64,000 nucleotides of DNA from the NCBI GenBank assembly GCA_949752735.1, contig OX457037.1:33802956-33866955 (forward strand), in the 5' to 3' direction. Each line of letters starts with the position of its first letter. The first letter of the stretch is position 1. The notes beneath the pieces are model-generated. The model had not been told where the DNA came from. It made no database searches and saw nothing but the letters and a program-made list of their open reading frames with translations. This DNA comes from Lumbricus terrestris. Taxonomy: Eukaryota > Annelida > Clitellata > Crassiclitellata > Lumbricidae. Of the stretch, positions 47,601 through 57,837 are shown one piece after another. The translations under genes and the position numbers were made by a program.

Positions 47601-50600
47601 CACCAGGTACTGAGGATTAGTAATTAGCAAGTCCTGAAGATCAGTTCAGGTATGGCTTAGTTTATCAAAATCTCTACTAATCCCTACTCTTGCTGCTATA
47701 ATATTCCTAGGTCAGAACCTCGTTGAATAGATGTCCATCTTAAACAGAAACCTAATAACTTTAGACAGTTGAACCTAATAGCTGCAGCTGCTACAGGTAG
47801 CTTAACTAAGTAGCCTTAGAAAGGTTTACCTAATAGCTTTTTAGAACTTAATAGCCATAACTTAATAGCTACAGGCAACTATATAACACTAGTAAAATGT
47901 CAGTTCAGTTACCCATCCACAGTAGATGACATAAAGACAAGGTATGGTCCAAGAAGCTTCTTCAGCTGAGGTAATGGAATAGCAGCTGCCTCGTCAATGC
48001 AAACAAGCTGAGCATGCGACAACTCCGCATTTCTATCCGGCTCAATGTACTATCAAAGTAGAAAGATATTCAATCAAAGCAGTAAAAGAACTGTGAAAAA
48101 CCCATGTAAACTTGTAAATTAGGCTCTAGAAATACGCTACAGATGCATTAGTCTTGCTATGCACTCATGTTATTGTATAATGCTGCTAAATAAACTTGTG
48201 GAATAATAAACCAGAGAAACGAAACTTATATAAAAACAATTCCCTGAATAACAATCCAAAAAACAATGTGTAAAACAACAGTTTAAAAAAACAGCTCATT
48301 GAAAAAACTACAGACAATAAACTCAGAGCAATACTTAATCTTAATGAAATTCTATACAGTTCTTTGTATTTCTTTTTGCTTTTATCAATCCGTATGAACT
48401 CGGTAAATTTCTTAAAGGTACCATTTCCTATACTTGTGAAACAAGCAAAATCATTTATGCACAAAAGGAACAGCACTGGTTGCTCGTGCAAAAATGCATA
48501 CAGTTACGATCGTAATACTTACACGTAATCAGTAATCACCCTGCAGACTGTGACCCATTTTATCGAAGTGTCTCAGCTCCTCCATTCCTGGCTGTGCAGT
48601 GTGCAAGGTGTCCTCGTTGTCTTGGTGATGCAAACCTTCACAGCTCAGCACAATTCTGCTGTCACAGGTCCATCAATTTTATCTTGGAAATAGCTGCCTT
48701 CGACTTGAGCATTTCTTAGTACATTTTCATAAGTGATTTAAACTCATTCTATTTGAAACAGGGTTTTGCTTTGTCAAGTCTGAAATGCGTCTGATTTGTT
48801 TCTCAGGAAGAGGTGCTATATAAATTCACAATTACAATTACGATTACACAGAGACATTTAAAGGGTTTGATGATGAAGAAAAAAATCATGCACTAACTTT
48901 GATCATTTGTCGGTGTCCTCTGAATACATTGATTGTCACAGTTGCCTTGTTGTGATCCGCTTTTGTAGAAATCACTCTCTCATAATCTGTGTGCTCCTAA
49001 AACGCAGGCACACATTAACTAAATAAAATTTCATATCAAATCAGAATAACTGACTTGCAAAATTTTGACATTGAAATTTCTTCATAAACGACCCATAATT
49101 AATCACTCCATCTTCATCATGGTCACACCAGTCATCCTAACCTTATATTCAGATTTAATAGGTTTTCTTGCTAAACTATGTGCCTCCATGCCACATAAAA
49201 CAATTGTTGTCTTCAATTGTTTGATGAGAACTCTGCAATTTAACCTGTAATGCAAGATAAATCAACTGAATATCTACGCAACAAGAGAAGCTATTATCAC
49301 TGCAGTACATAACAATAATACAGCAAATCCATGGAAAAACATCAGTAATGTGACTTCAAGCCAAAGCAATTATGCAAGTAAAATGAAAATCATACCTCAT
49401 ATTTGAGTTCTTTGAGACCTTTGCAAATGAACTCAAACACAGTTGTCAAGTTTTCTGGACTTGGAGACGTAACAAAGATATTCGAATATCTTAAAGAAAA
49501 CCATAAAATGGGTTTACAACTTGTAAAATCTAACCACAAACATGCCTATTATACCAAGAACTCTATCACACATAAATTGTACACAGCAAAAGCACCTACA
49601 ATTTCTACACACTGTTTAAGCATTTAAGTGCCTGTATGTGCATATTTACCGGTACTAGTATGTGTGTACTGTACACATGTACATTTGTATGAATAAATTC
49701 ATGTACCGGTAATACATATGCGCATGCATTACATGCATGCAAGAATACATATGTAAAGGACACTTCTAAACTAGAATAAAGTTTTAGATGGCAGCCTCAC
49801 ACACAGATACAGGGAACCTTCCAATCAAAAGCTCTCATTCACAGTTGGCATATGATGCACACTCAAAGTTTCTGATCTTTGACCAGAAAATATAAACTGA
49901 CACTAAGCCGAAAGTAGTCCCTTTAGTGACAACATCAGCCGGTGCTAAACTAATCAAGATAACAGATTGCTTTGTTTTGACTGAAGAATGGCAGGAAACA
50001 AACCCAAATGCAACGGCAGCTGCCATTGCCAATCCAAGTGCGGCTGACTTTCCTCGTCCCCTCGCTGCTTTCATCACAACGGTCGTCGACAGAGATTTGT
50101 CTACAATTGCATCAATGAACGTGAGAATTCCCTTCGCCTGAAACGCAAAAACACCAAATATATATAAATCCGCTAATTATTTAAGGTACCAATAACATTC
50201 ACAACCAACACTTGAAAACAATTAGTAACTTCTGATTTTTGTGTATATGCAAGCGCACACACACACACAACTAAGTGCCTGTCCAAAAGTTCTCAATAAA
50301 TGTGCTTGAAGCATGAATTCATTTTGAAACTATGCTAATATATATAAAATAAATAGAATGTAAATTGCAAACAATTGTAAATCATTAGTAATCTGAGTTA
50401 CATGTACAACTGTAATGTAAACAACCAATCAAGTGCCTCTCCGTGAGTGATCAATAAATATGTTTAAAGATTTAATGCATTTTGAAACTATGCATGAAAT
50501 AAATAGAATCTTAAGACGCAAAAAATAGAAAAAAAGCCATATATCTGATGAGATTAAACTTGCATGAAATGCATAACAGTAATTCTGACCTGGTCAAGTG

Positions 50601-53600
50601 TGACACAGCACTTGACAAGAGATCCAGCCAGCTGAGTGTCTTTATCCTCCATTAGATCCTTCTTCAACTTCTTCAATTGCAGCTCTTCTTCCGTTAATCT
50701 ATTGTCCTATACACAATCAAACTTCACATTACTTTTCAAAGGTGGCCTTGTCCTAAATTGTTTATTCTCATCAGTTCAGCAGAATAAACATTAATTACCA
50801 ACATTTAGACAATGTGTTCTGCTGGTTGAGCTTAAATCACCGTCATTGCACATTTAAAACCAATTAACCCCTCAAAAACCAAAGTGTAGTAAACGGCATG
50901 GGAAATTATATACCCTCGGTTGTCAAAGGGTTAATGATGAGCATGCACTCAAATGTATTAGAAAGCAATGCGGTTTGTCAATAAACTCTAAGGGCGTTTC
51001 AAGCACAAATCATGCTTGAATCTACACTACAGGTGCAAATAACAGGTGCAAACAACAGGGCATTTGGGGAACTTCACACATTCTACTCGGAATTATCTTC
51101 TTCTGGAATTAAAATTTATAAATTCATGACATATATAATTTATATACCAATTATGATATAACTGTTGCATAACTAAATCTGCTGGAAGCAACAACAGGTC
51201 AAAACTTCAGATCTATATATGCCGTGTGAGTGATCAGATTACTGAATCTGATCAAATGGCATTTCCAAAAAGGACTGGAAATTTTTACCCAAGATTTTGG
51301 AGGAACTGGAACCACATTGAGACAGCTGGACGAGAGCGGAAGGACTTCCAGGCGGTCGTCGATTATAAGGCAGTTGGAACACGTGGCCAGCGACAAATGT
51401 AACCTGGAATACAGCAAAAAAAATCAAATCAACATAAAACTATTTGACAAACGACGGAAACCAATGGACACTCATTTGCATACATGTATCACAACCACAT
51501 TCATTGGTGTCAATTTAAACGTGTCATGATTGTAACATATCATACACATGTTTACACATCAAAACTCAACATTCAACTAGCATTTCTGAATCATGAACTA
51601 AAAGCGGCCTTTATCTTACACAAAATGCCAATGATGCACGATTGCACGTCCTGAACAAAGCTGTTTTTAAAGATAGAACCAGTACACACAGATAGAGTGA
51701 TTCAGCTTGTACATGAATAACACATGATATCATACTAGTTTAATCAAATAAAATCCTTTCCTAATTGAACCTTCTAAAATCAATAAGAATTCAATAGAAT
51801 AAATGAAATCAATAAAATAAGTGTTTAGTAACTGTTTGCCTCATTAAAATTAAGACAAAACACAAACTTCAGTAGCAATTACTGTTTAGCTCCTCCGAGA
51901 GTGTGAAAGATGGCACAGCATATAAAGCATATCATCAGAAACCCTGGACACATACAGCATTACCGAATGTTAACCAACCTCTCATTGAATCTTCCGACAA
52001 CGTCCTGGCTGGCTTCTGTTCGGAAACGAGAGTGTACATCCTAAAATTAATCAACGCAATTGATCAAACGGCTCATCAAAAAAAAACAGTTCAGATTTCA
52101 ATTTACTTCACAAAGCTGTCAACTCATAGCAGACTTTTGCAAATACATTCTAGTGCATGCTTATATAAATTTTTATACGACAACATGAAAAAGATGACGA
52201 AAAGACAAAGTTCGTTCATTCAGTTGACAGAATATAAAAAGTCACTACATTCTATTGAAAAGAATAAATAAGAATTCCAAAATGACCTAACATATAAGAG
52301 TAATCAAGCAACTGTTGTCTTACCATGGCCATTGTGTGAAGCTGCTGAATCGAGGTGAGAGTTCGAAGTAGAATGATCACCATTCCACCACCAACAACCG
52401 TCTCTATCGTCCGAGCAAGAGTGTTCGGTGTCACCGCTTCAAAATCCTGAAAACAGCGCATCACCAAATAAAGAACAATACTTGCCAAATTAATGTCACA
52501 TTATTTAATGTTAAAATCTGAAAGCTAATCAGGTGCTTCACTGTCTTTGTTCACACTGCATCAGCCTAAAAACCATTGTTATATGAGGAGTTCTGTTTGC
52601 TGCTGGCTGTACAATGTGTACATAATAGATTTTTAGAGAAAATAATCGGAGCAATCAAGCAACCGCCTATTGAGGTCAAAACTGTGACTGTCAATTACAT
52701 GACAGTCATCACCATCACAGCCAATTCCTAATGCCAGGAATGAATGTATGCTGCTTGTATGCAGGCCTATGTAAGTATGTATGACATTTGTATGTATGTA
52801 CAATTTTATGGTATAAATGCATGTACGCACATGTGCATGCAAAGTATGGACATTTACATAGCAACTCACAAGAATCTCATGAAGATTCTTGCCATTATAT
52901 GAGAATATTTATTTTTAAAAAGCACAATTTTCATATGATGAAGAGACCTGAAGAATGCCCATTCCAAAAGTTTTGCCGAGGATCTTGTGGGTTTCTTTGT
53001 AGTAACAGTAGCGAAATTTCGCCTGTCGCAGGAACGTTTCAAAGGGATCATCCTCATCTGCATCTTTCAGTCCCTGCGCCACAACCTTCTGCCGCTTCAC
53101 ACGCCTCTTCGCTGCTTTGCTCTTGTGCTTCTTTCTGAAATTTGAAAAATCATATTTATGGTTTACATATTTTAAGACATTATTTGAAAAAAATGGTGAA
53201 GTGCACTGTAAGAAGGATCACAGTAAGACAATCATGAGCCCGGGTGCTGTGACTACCCTCCAGCAACTAGTCCACCAAACATATTTATAACTGTGGGTCC
53301 TCAACACTGTAGGACTGTGGTGCTGCAGCACTCTTAGCATAAACACCTTACCTTAATAATTTTGGCCTGGTTGTTAATCACTGATTTAAAAACCTCTTCT
53401 CTATCAGCAGGTATATTACTAGACTTGTACAAATTTTTAAAGATTTAAGATTAAGATTCTCTGCAAAAAAACACAGTGCAGCTATCACATGCTGTATCTA
53501 GCAGGGGAAAATTTATATGATCACTGCAACTACATAGATACCCGTTAAAAGTTTTTTTTAAACTACAGATGCATCACTGTTCCTACCGAGGTTTGCTTCT

Positions 53601-54273
53601 TGAATAAGCTGCAATTGATATGTCTCACCTTTCAAATGCAAGCTCACTTTTGTAAGCCCAAAGTACATCAAGGTCAGCCTGGGGTTTAACTTTCATCAGG
53701 ATGTTATGAAGTATTGGAATCTGAAACAGAGAACCAAATTTATATTAGATTTGCATAATTTGAATGTCTATGAATTGCGCACCAGTTGACTACAACAAGA
53801 CTGAGGAATCCCCATCTTTCTCTTATCTCATTTTGCAAACAAATTTAAGACAAAAGAGCCTTCTTTCCATCCATCAGTTCCTGTCTAATGAACTAATGAA
53901 TTAATGTGCTCTAATATGCAGTCAAATCTTACTAATTAACGTCAGCTTAACATCTGATTAATATATCATTATCAAATACCTATTTAGTAGTAGTCACTCT
54001 AGTCAGTAATTTCAGTACACGTGTGGAGCCCAATAACTCTAATTCAACGCTGTTCCTTTGTCCTAATAAATGCGTCAATCTTAACTTCCCAAAGCCTGCA
54101 GGGAAAGTACGAAATGGCCGAGGCATTTTAGGACTATCTTTGGTTTCCTGATTACATACCTGATTCACACCTTTTTCGCCAAGGATGACAAACATTGCAC
54201 GGTGGTTAGTTGTGACACAATTTTCAATCAGAGTCTTAATGCGATGGTCAATTTTCTTTCTTGAAGTCATCAT
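34163..54273 (-). CDS. NAT10: NAT10/Kre33-type RNA cytidine acetyltransferase, 26 exons, 1045 aa
   Basis: ATP-dependent enzyme that makes N4-acetylcytidine in 18S rRNA and tRNAs; nucleolar, needed for small-subunit assembly. Coding exons, 5' to 3' on minus: 54273-54160, 53720-53629, 53134-52948, 52446-52324, 52040-51979, 51403-51289, 50706-50590, 50137-50004, 49489-49396, 48996-48898, 48049-47913, 47152-47013, 46309-46059, 45388-45269, 44883-44782, 44014-43940, 43385-43272, 42876-42761, 42166-42118, 41623-41485, 41096-40986, 39253-39084, 38185-38036, 37181-37053, 36309-36212, 34262-34163. All boundaries are GT-AG and all phases join, giving 3138 nt including the stop. Exon 1 begins after an acceptor at 54290-54291, so a 5' non-coding exon lies upstream (not located). 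Two ATGs are adjacent (54273, 54270); the second matches the human start better. No clear poly(A) signal was seen. The least certain parts are the exon 6 donor and exon 24, which is poorly conserved. Confidence 0.95.
35228..35278 (-). repeat. dispersed repeat with CCCGGCGTTGCCCGGG terminus
   Basis: The minus strand reads ACTAGCTGAATAACCCGGCG then TTGCCCGGGAAATATAAG. A second copy on plus begins at 44208. The matching end suggests one TE family; its class was not determined. Confidence 0.5.
36728..36943 (-). mobile_element. tRNA-derived SINE in NAT10 intron 24
   Basis: Complete copy on minus: GGGGCGCTGTGGTGTAGTGG (box A), GGAAGGTTCGAGGTTCAAATCC (box B), CACCTCAAGTCGCCGCGTAG, ACCTTGGGCAAGTCCTTCAC, GGCGTGAAACTCCGATGCAG, tail GAGCTTGAAGGGTCGCTATA. 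Same strand as NAT10. Confidence 0.9.
37711..37951 (+). mobile_element. hAT MITE, family A, with internal 32-bp tandem array (NAT10 intron 23)
   Basis: 241 bp; ends CACGGCTTAAAGTGTGCC and CCACACTTTAGGCACTG; exact 8-bp duplications ATTGAACC (37703-37710 and 37952-37959). It is 91 bp longer than the 33068 copy because a GGTAAGGGGCGTC..CACTTCTTTTGGAGA unit of 31-32 bp is repeated about four times from 37812. Confidence 0.95.
38885..39083. repeat. ATTGATTGACTC minisatellite abutting NAT10 exon 22
   Basis: 12-16 bp units (ATTGATTGACTC, with extra ATTG) fill the first 200 bp of the intron right after the donor of exon 22 (39084). Confidence 0.9.
39398..39632 (+). mobile_element. tRNA-derived SINE, near full length (NAT10 intron 21)
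   Basis: Head GGGGCGCGGTGGTGTAGTGG (box A), then GGAAGGTTCGAAGTTCGAATCC (box B). Body: ACCTCAAGTTGCCGCGTAG, ACCTTGAGCAAGTCCTTCAC, GGCGTGAAACTCCGATGCAG. Tail: GGGAGCGCCTCTGAGTAGAA, AGCTTGAAGGGGCGCTTTAG and AAATAAATAAACAAAT repeats. Opposite strand to NAT10. Confidence 0.92.
40070..40735 (+). pseudogene. L2/CR1-like LINE fragment (RT C-terminus plus 3' tail)
   Basis: The frame ending at 40371 contains SSYFHLRRLRAIRRSASLS and SRIDYCNSLHIGL..IQSVLNAAARLI, the typical post-RT region of L2/CR1/Rex elements (LDYCN.L..G......Q.VQNAAARL). After frameshifts another frame gives RSFTIVGPSLWNSLPFTLHG. The end is GGCGCTATATAAAATTACTA plus ATTACA repeats. Broken by frameshifts and 5'-truncated. Inserted in NAT10 intron 21, antisense to the gene. 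Confidence 0.85.
41203..41400 (-). repeat. SINE/LINE-tail element, minus orientation (NAT10 intron 20)
   Basis: ATTC array, then CCATTCAAGAAACTGCTCAG, AGGCACTCCCATCCCAGCC, AAAGAATTGAGAGA and TCATTCCATATAGACGACCC. Same family as 2905 and 18222. Confidence 0.6.
41658..41715. repeat. TATTATATTATTT tandem repeat
   Basis: AT-only units in NAT10 intron 19. Confidence 0.85.
42118..46309 (-). CDS. NAT10: NAT10 GNAT acetyltransferase region, exons 13-19
   Basis: Residues about 472-747. Exon 13 has GRTLYEVTLIDSIRYANGDP and CHLYYVDRDSLFSF. Exon 15 has GDLIPWTIDEQ. Exon 16 has ARIVRIARHPDFYE, which joins exon 17 RGYGTRSVQLLQEYYEG to form the acetyl-CoA binding R/Q-x-x-G-x-G loop (G656-Y-G658). Exon 18 has LDYVGVSYGLS and exon 19 FFKRLEMTPVYV. 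Confidence 0.93.
44208..44500 (+). repeat. dispersed repeat with CCCGGCGTTGCCCGAG end and C-rich body (NAT10 intron 15)
   Basis: Starts AACTAGCTGGGGTACCCGGC then GTTGCCCGAGAAATTTAGG, which matches the minus-strand copy at 35278-35228. An ACCCCACCCC-type C-rich stretch follows (44340-44480). Class unknown. Confidence 0.5.
47013..50706 (-). CDS. NAT10: NAT10 helicase-like ATPase region, exons 7-12
   Basis: Residues about 232-471. Exon 8 carries the P-loop AARGRGKSAALG (K300 by this numbering, equivalent to human K290). Exon 9 has NIFVTSPSPENLTTVFEF. Exon 11 has the Walker B LVCIDEAAAIPLP (D398, E399) and LLGPYLVFMSSTVDGYEGTG, running into exon 12. Every catalytic motif is present, which argues for an active enzyme. 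Confidence 0.93.
48786..48847 (+). repeat. L2-like LINE 3' tail (NAT10 intron 10)
   Basis: GAAGAGGTGCTATATAAATT then CACAATTACAATTACGATTA, the AATTAC-type LINE terminus. Confidence 0.55.
50268..50512. repeat. diverged direct repeat pair in NAT10 intron 7
   Basis: The copies start at about 50268 and 50427: AAGTGCCTGTCC.. and AAGTGCCTCTCC.., then CAATAAATnTG, CATTTTGAAACTATGC and AAATAAATAGAAT. Confidence 0.7.
51979..54273 (-). CDS. NAT10: NAT10 N-terminal (TmcA_N/DUF1726) region, exons 1-5
   Basis: Residues about 1-193. Exon 1 carries KKIDHRIKTLIENCV..RAMFVILGEKG, the family's N-terminal signature. Exon 3 has a basic KKHKSKAAKRRVKRQK stretch (possible nucleolar targeting), then DDPFETF and YCYYKETHKILGKTFGM, the most conserved N-terminal block. 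Exons 4-5 continue with DFEAVTPNTLARTIETV and DVHSRFRTEASQDVVGRFNER. Introns range from about 280 to over 580 nt. Confidence 0.93.
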
Positions 54274-54417
54274 TTTTCGTTTTGTATTTCTGAAATAGCA
54301 AACAGTTCCGATTTAAGTGGTGACTGAAATTGTTGACTTGGTATAGAACAATACAATACCATACCATTATTATTACCATACAACAGAAAACTGATATTTT
54401 GATATTGCCGTCCTTAC

Positions 54418-54593
54418 AACTTAGCTCAGAGGTGAACACACGCCTCAACTGCCCAACTGCAATCGTATTGTAGAGCAATTGTGAGTGAAGGACTTGCTCA
54501 AGGTCTCTACACAGTAACTGCCTCGGACGGGGACCGAACCCATACTCTCTGTGTTACAGGCCAACCGCTCTAATCAATCAGCCACCGTGCAGG
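54418..54593 (-). mobile_element. tRNA-derived SINE with a different tRNA head
   Basis: Minus strand: GGTGGCTGATTGATTAGAGCGG (box A), GGGTTCGGTCCCCG (box B). The tail block ACCTTGAGCAAGTCCTTCAC is the same as in the GGGGCGCGGTGG family. Lies upstream of NAT10 exon 1, inside or near its 5' intron. Confidence 0.7.
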
Positions 54594-55323
54594 AACTACT
54601 TTGAATAAAAATTTACAACACAAACATGTTTGGAGAGGTCTACATGATGAGCTGACTGAATATTACACTAACCTACAACGTAGGTAGATCACCAACTTAG
54701 CAAACAGATCAGCCAGATGGGGAATGTACTAGTGTAGATTGTTTTCAGTTACATCATTTATATGTGACCGACCATGGCAAAAGCAGGCCTTTGTCTGCAG
54801 AAATAAAAAATTTCTTTATTCTCCAACTATATTCTCCTCTGTTAGACCTTTCAAATGACATATTATTACGTTTATTTATGATGATCCTAACGGGAGTCGT
54901 GCGCTTTTAAAGTTTAGCCATGACAGAACCAATGTTCAGAGAAAATGCGTTCGCAAGCCATCACGTGATGTGAAGGCTATTTTAAGGTCCTTAATTATTC
55001 ATCGTTTCTAGGTTAATTTATTTTTCTTCCAATCCCTGAAGACTGTTTCTTTATGTAGAGCAGATTTTGACCTATCCAAACAATATAACATTGATGGCTT
55101 CTCACAAAGCGACTCAAAATGCTACCCCTTAAAAAACAGTCAACATCGTGTTTATTTGCGCTACTCTTATATGTAATGCCTATTAAAACTGACGCTTTTG
55201 AGGTTAAATAATTATTTATAGGGTTTTCCTTGGTACCTAAAATGCTTTAAAGGTATTTTCACGTTTGAATATGATTAAAACGAAATTTGCGTATAAGAGT
55301 CAAAATTTGCAGTTTTTGGTTGT
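54594..55323. other. upstream spacer of NAT10
   Basis: No exon recognised. It contains the palindromic E-box CATCACGTGATG at 54959-54970. The NAT10 first non-coding exon and promoter are expected in or beyond this stretch but could not be placed. Confidence 0.4.
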
Positions 55324-55588
55324 CAGTGGTGTAGACAAGAGAGAGTTTTGGGGGTTAAACCCCCCCATGGCCTAAGAAAAAAGTTTTTATTAAAAATTTA
55401 TTTATCCACTTAAATAAGAAAAAACAAAACAATTGCCTGTAATAACAATTGTTTTTCTTACTTTATTCCCTTTGCTACTTTATTCTCTTTTTATTTACTA
55501 TAATACTGTTGGGTTGGTGTCAGAAAGGGCATCCGGCCAGGCAAAAAACAAACCCCCACCCCATGAAAAATTCCTGGCTATGCCACTG
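55324..55588 (+). mobile_element. hAT MITE, family C
   Basis: 265 bp; left end CAGTGGTGTAGACAAGAGAG, right end CCTGGCTATGCCACTG; exact 8-bp duplications TTGGTTGT (55316-55323 and 55589-55596). The left inner part has GGGGGTTAAACCCCCCC and the right inner part AACCCCCACCCC. Confidence 0.93.
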
Positions 55589-55638
55589 TTGGTTGTTTGT
55601 CTTAAATTAATGTTGCCGACTAGCGCTTTGTTTTTGGA

Positions 55639-55800
55639 TAGCCTAATCTAATCTAATCTAATCTAATAAAGCATTTGTAAAGCGCTTCTCACAGCAGAGC
55701 TATTCAGAAGCGCTCTCAGCGTGACAGGCCCATGAAAAAAGAAAAGTCTTCAAGCTTTTCTTTTTTCATGGGCCTGTCACGCTGAGAGCGCCAGTCACAC
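55639..55800 (-). repeat. SINE/LINE tail with perfect 37-bp inverted repeat
   Basis: After a TAATC array (55645-55670) the tail TTTGTAAAGCGCTTCTCACA..AGAAGCGCTCTCAGCGTGAC is the reverse complement of the L2 terminus at 19730. The segment 55710-55746 is repeated in perfect inverse orientation at 55755-55791, separated by only 8 nt (TCTTCAAG). Confidence 0.9.
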
Positions 55801-57489
55801 TTGTGCAGAGAAACTGAATTCTGTTGGTATTAGGTGGCAACAAAGCATGGGGCATAAAACTAAGCCATCTGATGTAGAAAATTCACAAGAAAAAACCCAA
55901 ATATAAGTGGTCTAAAATGATTACTAATATTCAAAGTGAGCCCTTCTTCTCTTAAATAAAAAAGAAAAATGTCTTGAAATCCTGTTAAAATCCAGCCAAC
56001 TTATTGCAAGTCTCATTACGCAGGATGTTTTCCAGCAACAATAGATAGAAACCGCTACAAAAGTTCATATAGCAAAAATCAGACTCACTGTAAGCCACCT
56101 GTATGGCTACGGCCCGAATCCCCTAAACGAATCTCTAAATCGATTTTGGCAACAAAATAATAATCTACAATCACTAAAGTGTGTTATCAACAACCCTAAC
56201 ACGATCATTAATCATGTCACGTATTTAATTTTCGGGGATGTGGGTTTCGGGGCTTCGGGCAGACCCTGCGATATTGGAATCTTACTGAGATAATCCACCC
56301 TCCAATTCCAGACGAGAATCTTATAGTTAGAGAAATAGAATAAGACCCAGTTGTCATAAATACACTAAAATTTAGGAAAGAAATACAAAACTATAATCTA
56401 ATAGAAGCAGACATTAAATAGACAGCAGAGTCCACTCGAGCCACACGTGGCTGAAAGCATGTCTGAATATGCATTTCGTAACAACTTTTGCAAATTTTAC
56501 TCAGGCACGTCATCGATAATTCTTACAAATCAGGTAGTAGTAATATTCCAAGAAAAAGAGAATCGTAGGCTATTAGTTCTTATTAAACTAATTGTTTTAT
56601 GATTAAATAACTTTCCATTAATACACTTTGATAACTTTCCATTAAAAATCTAATTTCTGAATTGGAACGGCAAAAAACCACAACATTTAAGAGCCAGAAA
56701 TAAGATACAACTGAAACTTATATAGCGCCTTTTTAGCAACACCTCTCCATTCCTATGCTCCATTCATAAACAATAATATTTTTCTTTATTGAATCAACGG
56801 TTGACAGACCGCAACCGGATACAGAATACATTTTTATGCAATTTAAACAATTAATAAGAACGCAATATACAGAATACAGAACTCTCAGTTACTAACAGAA
56901 CAGACAGCATGCAATACACGGCGCTAATAGCAATCTACAAAGCATGTTCGCCCTACGAATATGGAACAATCTTCCAATCAATCAATCAATCAATCAATTT
57001 TCGTTTAATCAACACTTCATGCTGGCAGAACGCAGCATGTTACATATAACTATAATTCCATAAAGGTTTTATGTGTAAGTTCAGTTTATAAGCGAGTTAA
57101 AATTAATTGACATGTTTACTATAGCCGGGCTTACTATAGGTTTCAAAAAATGTTTGTAGGCCTACTGTTCAAACGCATTTAATGCGTTTGAACAGTACCG
57201 TAGGCCTACTCTAGAGATAAAGTTGCAATTATCTTTTTCCAGGAGAGCGAAGTTATGAGCCCGACGACGGAGCTCATGACCACAGGAGGGGCGAGGCGGG
57301 GGGGATAAACGGTAAAGAGAACATGCAGTTTGTCATTAGGCCTACGTTTTGCATTAAACAGGCGTTCCTCAGCTTCCTCTGCCACCTCTGCTGCACTGGA
57401 GGATTAAGATTGCGCTTCATCTTCCTCAACGGCCGCTCAATCCGTTCCCGTTCCTCAGCACTGGTGTGATTTGATTATAAATTGCATAA
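55801..57489. other. gene-free stretch
   Basis: No exon recognised. Includes an ATATAGCGCCTTTTTAGC tail fragment (about 56715), a CAATCAATCAAT run (56975-56998), and the palindrome at 57156-57210. Confidence 0.4.
57156..57210. repeat. 55-bp palindrome around TAGGCCTA and CAAACGCATT
   Basis: The left arm GTAGGCCTACTGTTCAAACG-CATT is answered by AATGCGTTTGAACAGTA and GTAGGCCTAC, with a 3-nt CCG insertion in the right arm. The two 8-mers TAGGCCTA lie at 57157 and 57201. Confidence 0.9.
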
Positions 57490-57752
57490 AAGGGATTGCT
57501 AATGCTATTGGTCCCTTTTGCACGAGCTGCAACGATGCAGCATAGAGCCTTTTCTGTGATCGGCCCAGTTGTGTGGAATGGGCTCCCACAGGAACTATAT
57601 ACACGTCTATACTTGCTGGGGTTATTACTGGAACATTTTTTATTAAACTCAAAACTGTCCCTTTTTGCCGTGCTAGAGTCTGGAGCGCTTCTGAGTAGTC
57701 CCCTGAAGAAGCGCTATATAAATTCTTGAATGAATGAATGAATGAATGAAAA
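57490..57752 (+). pseudogene. L2/CR1-like LINE, ORF2 C-terminus and 3' tail
   Basis: The frame reads MLLVPFARAATMQHRAFSVI then GPVVWNGLPQELYTRLYL, matching R.F...GP..WN.LP. The 3' end GGAGCGCTTCTGAGTAGTCC, CCTGAAGAAGCGCTATATAA is followed by TGAA repeats. This tail is very close to the SINE tail at 39540-39600. 5'-truncated. Confidence 0.8.
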
Positions 57753-57837
57753 AGACGCAGCCCATATAATAATTATTATGTATGACGTTCTGTTCTTATT
57801 GTAATTTATTCTCAAATGACGTCATTTCCGCCCACTG

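Noticed and set aside
51230..51529. Plus-strand frames over NAT10 exons (also at 49403, 49926, 52788, 44588)
   Set aside because: Shadows of minus-strand NAT10 exons, which show clear family conservation.
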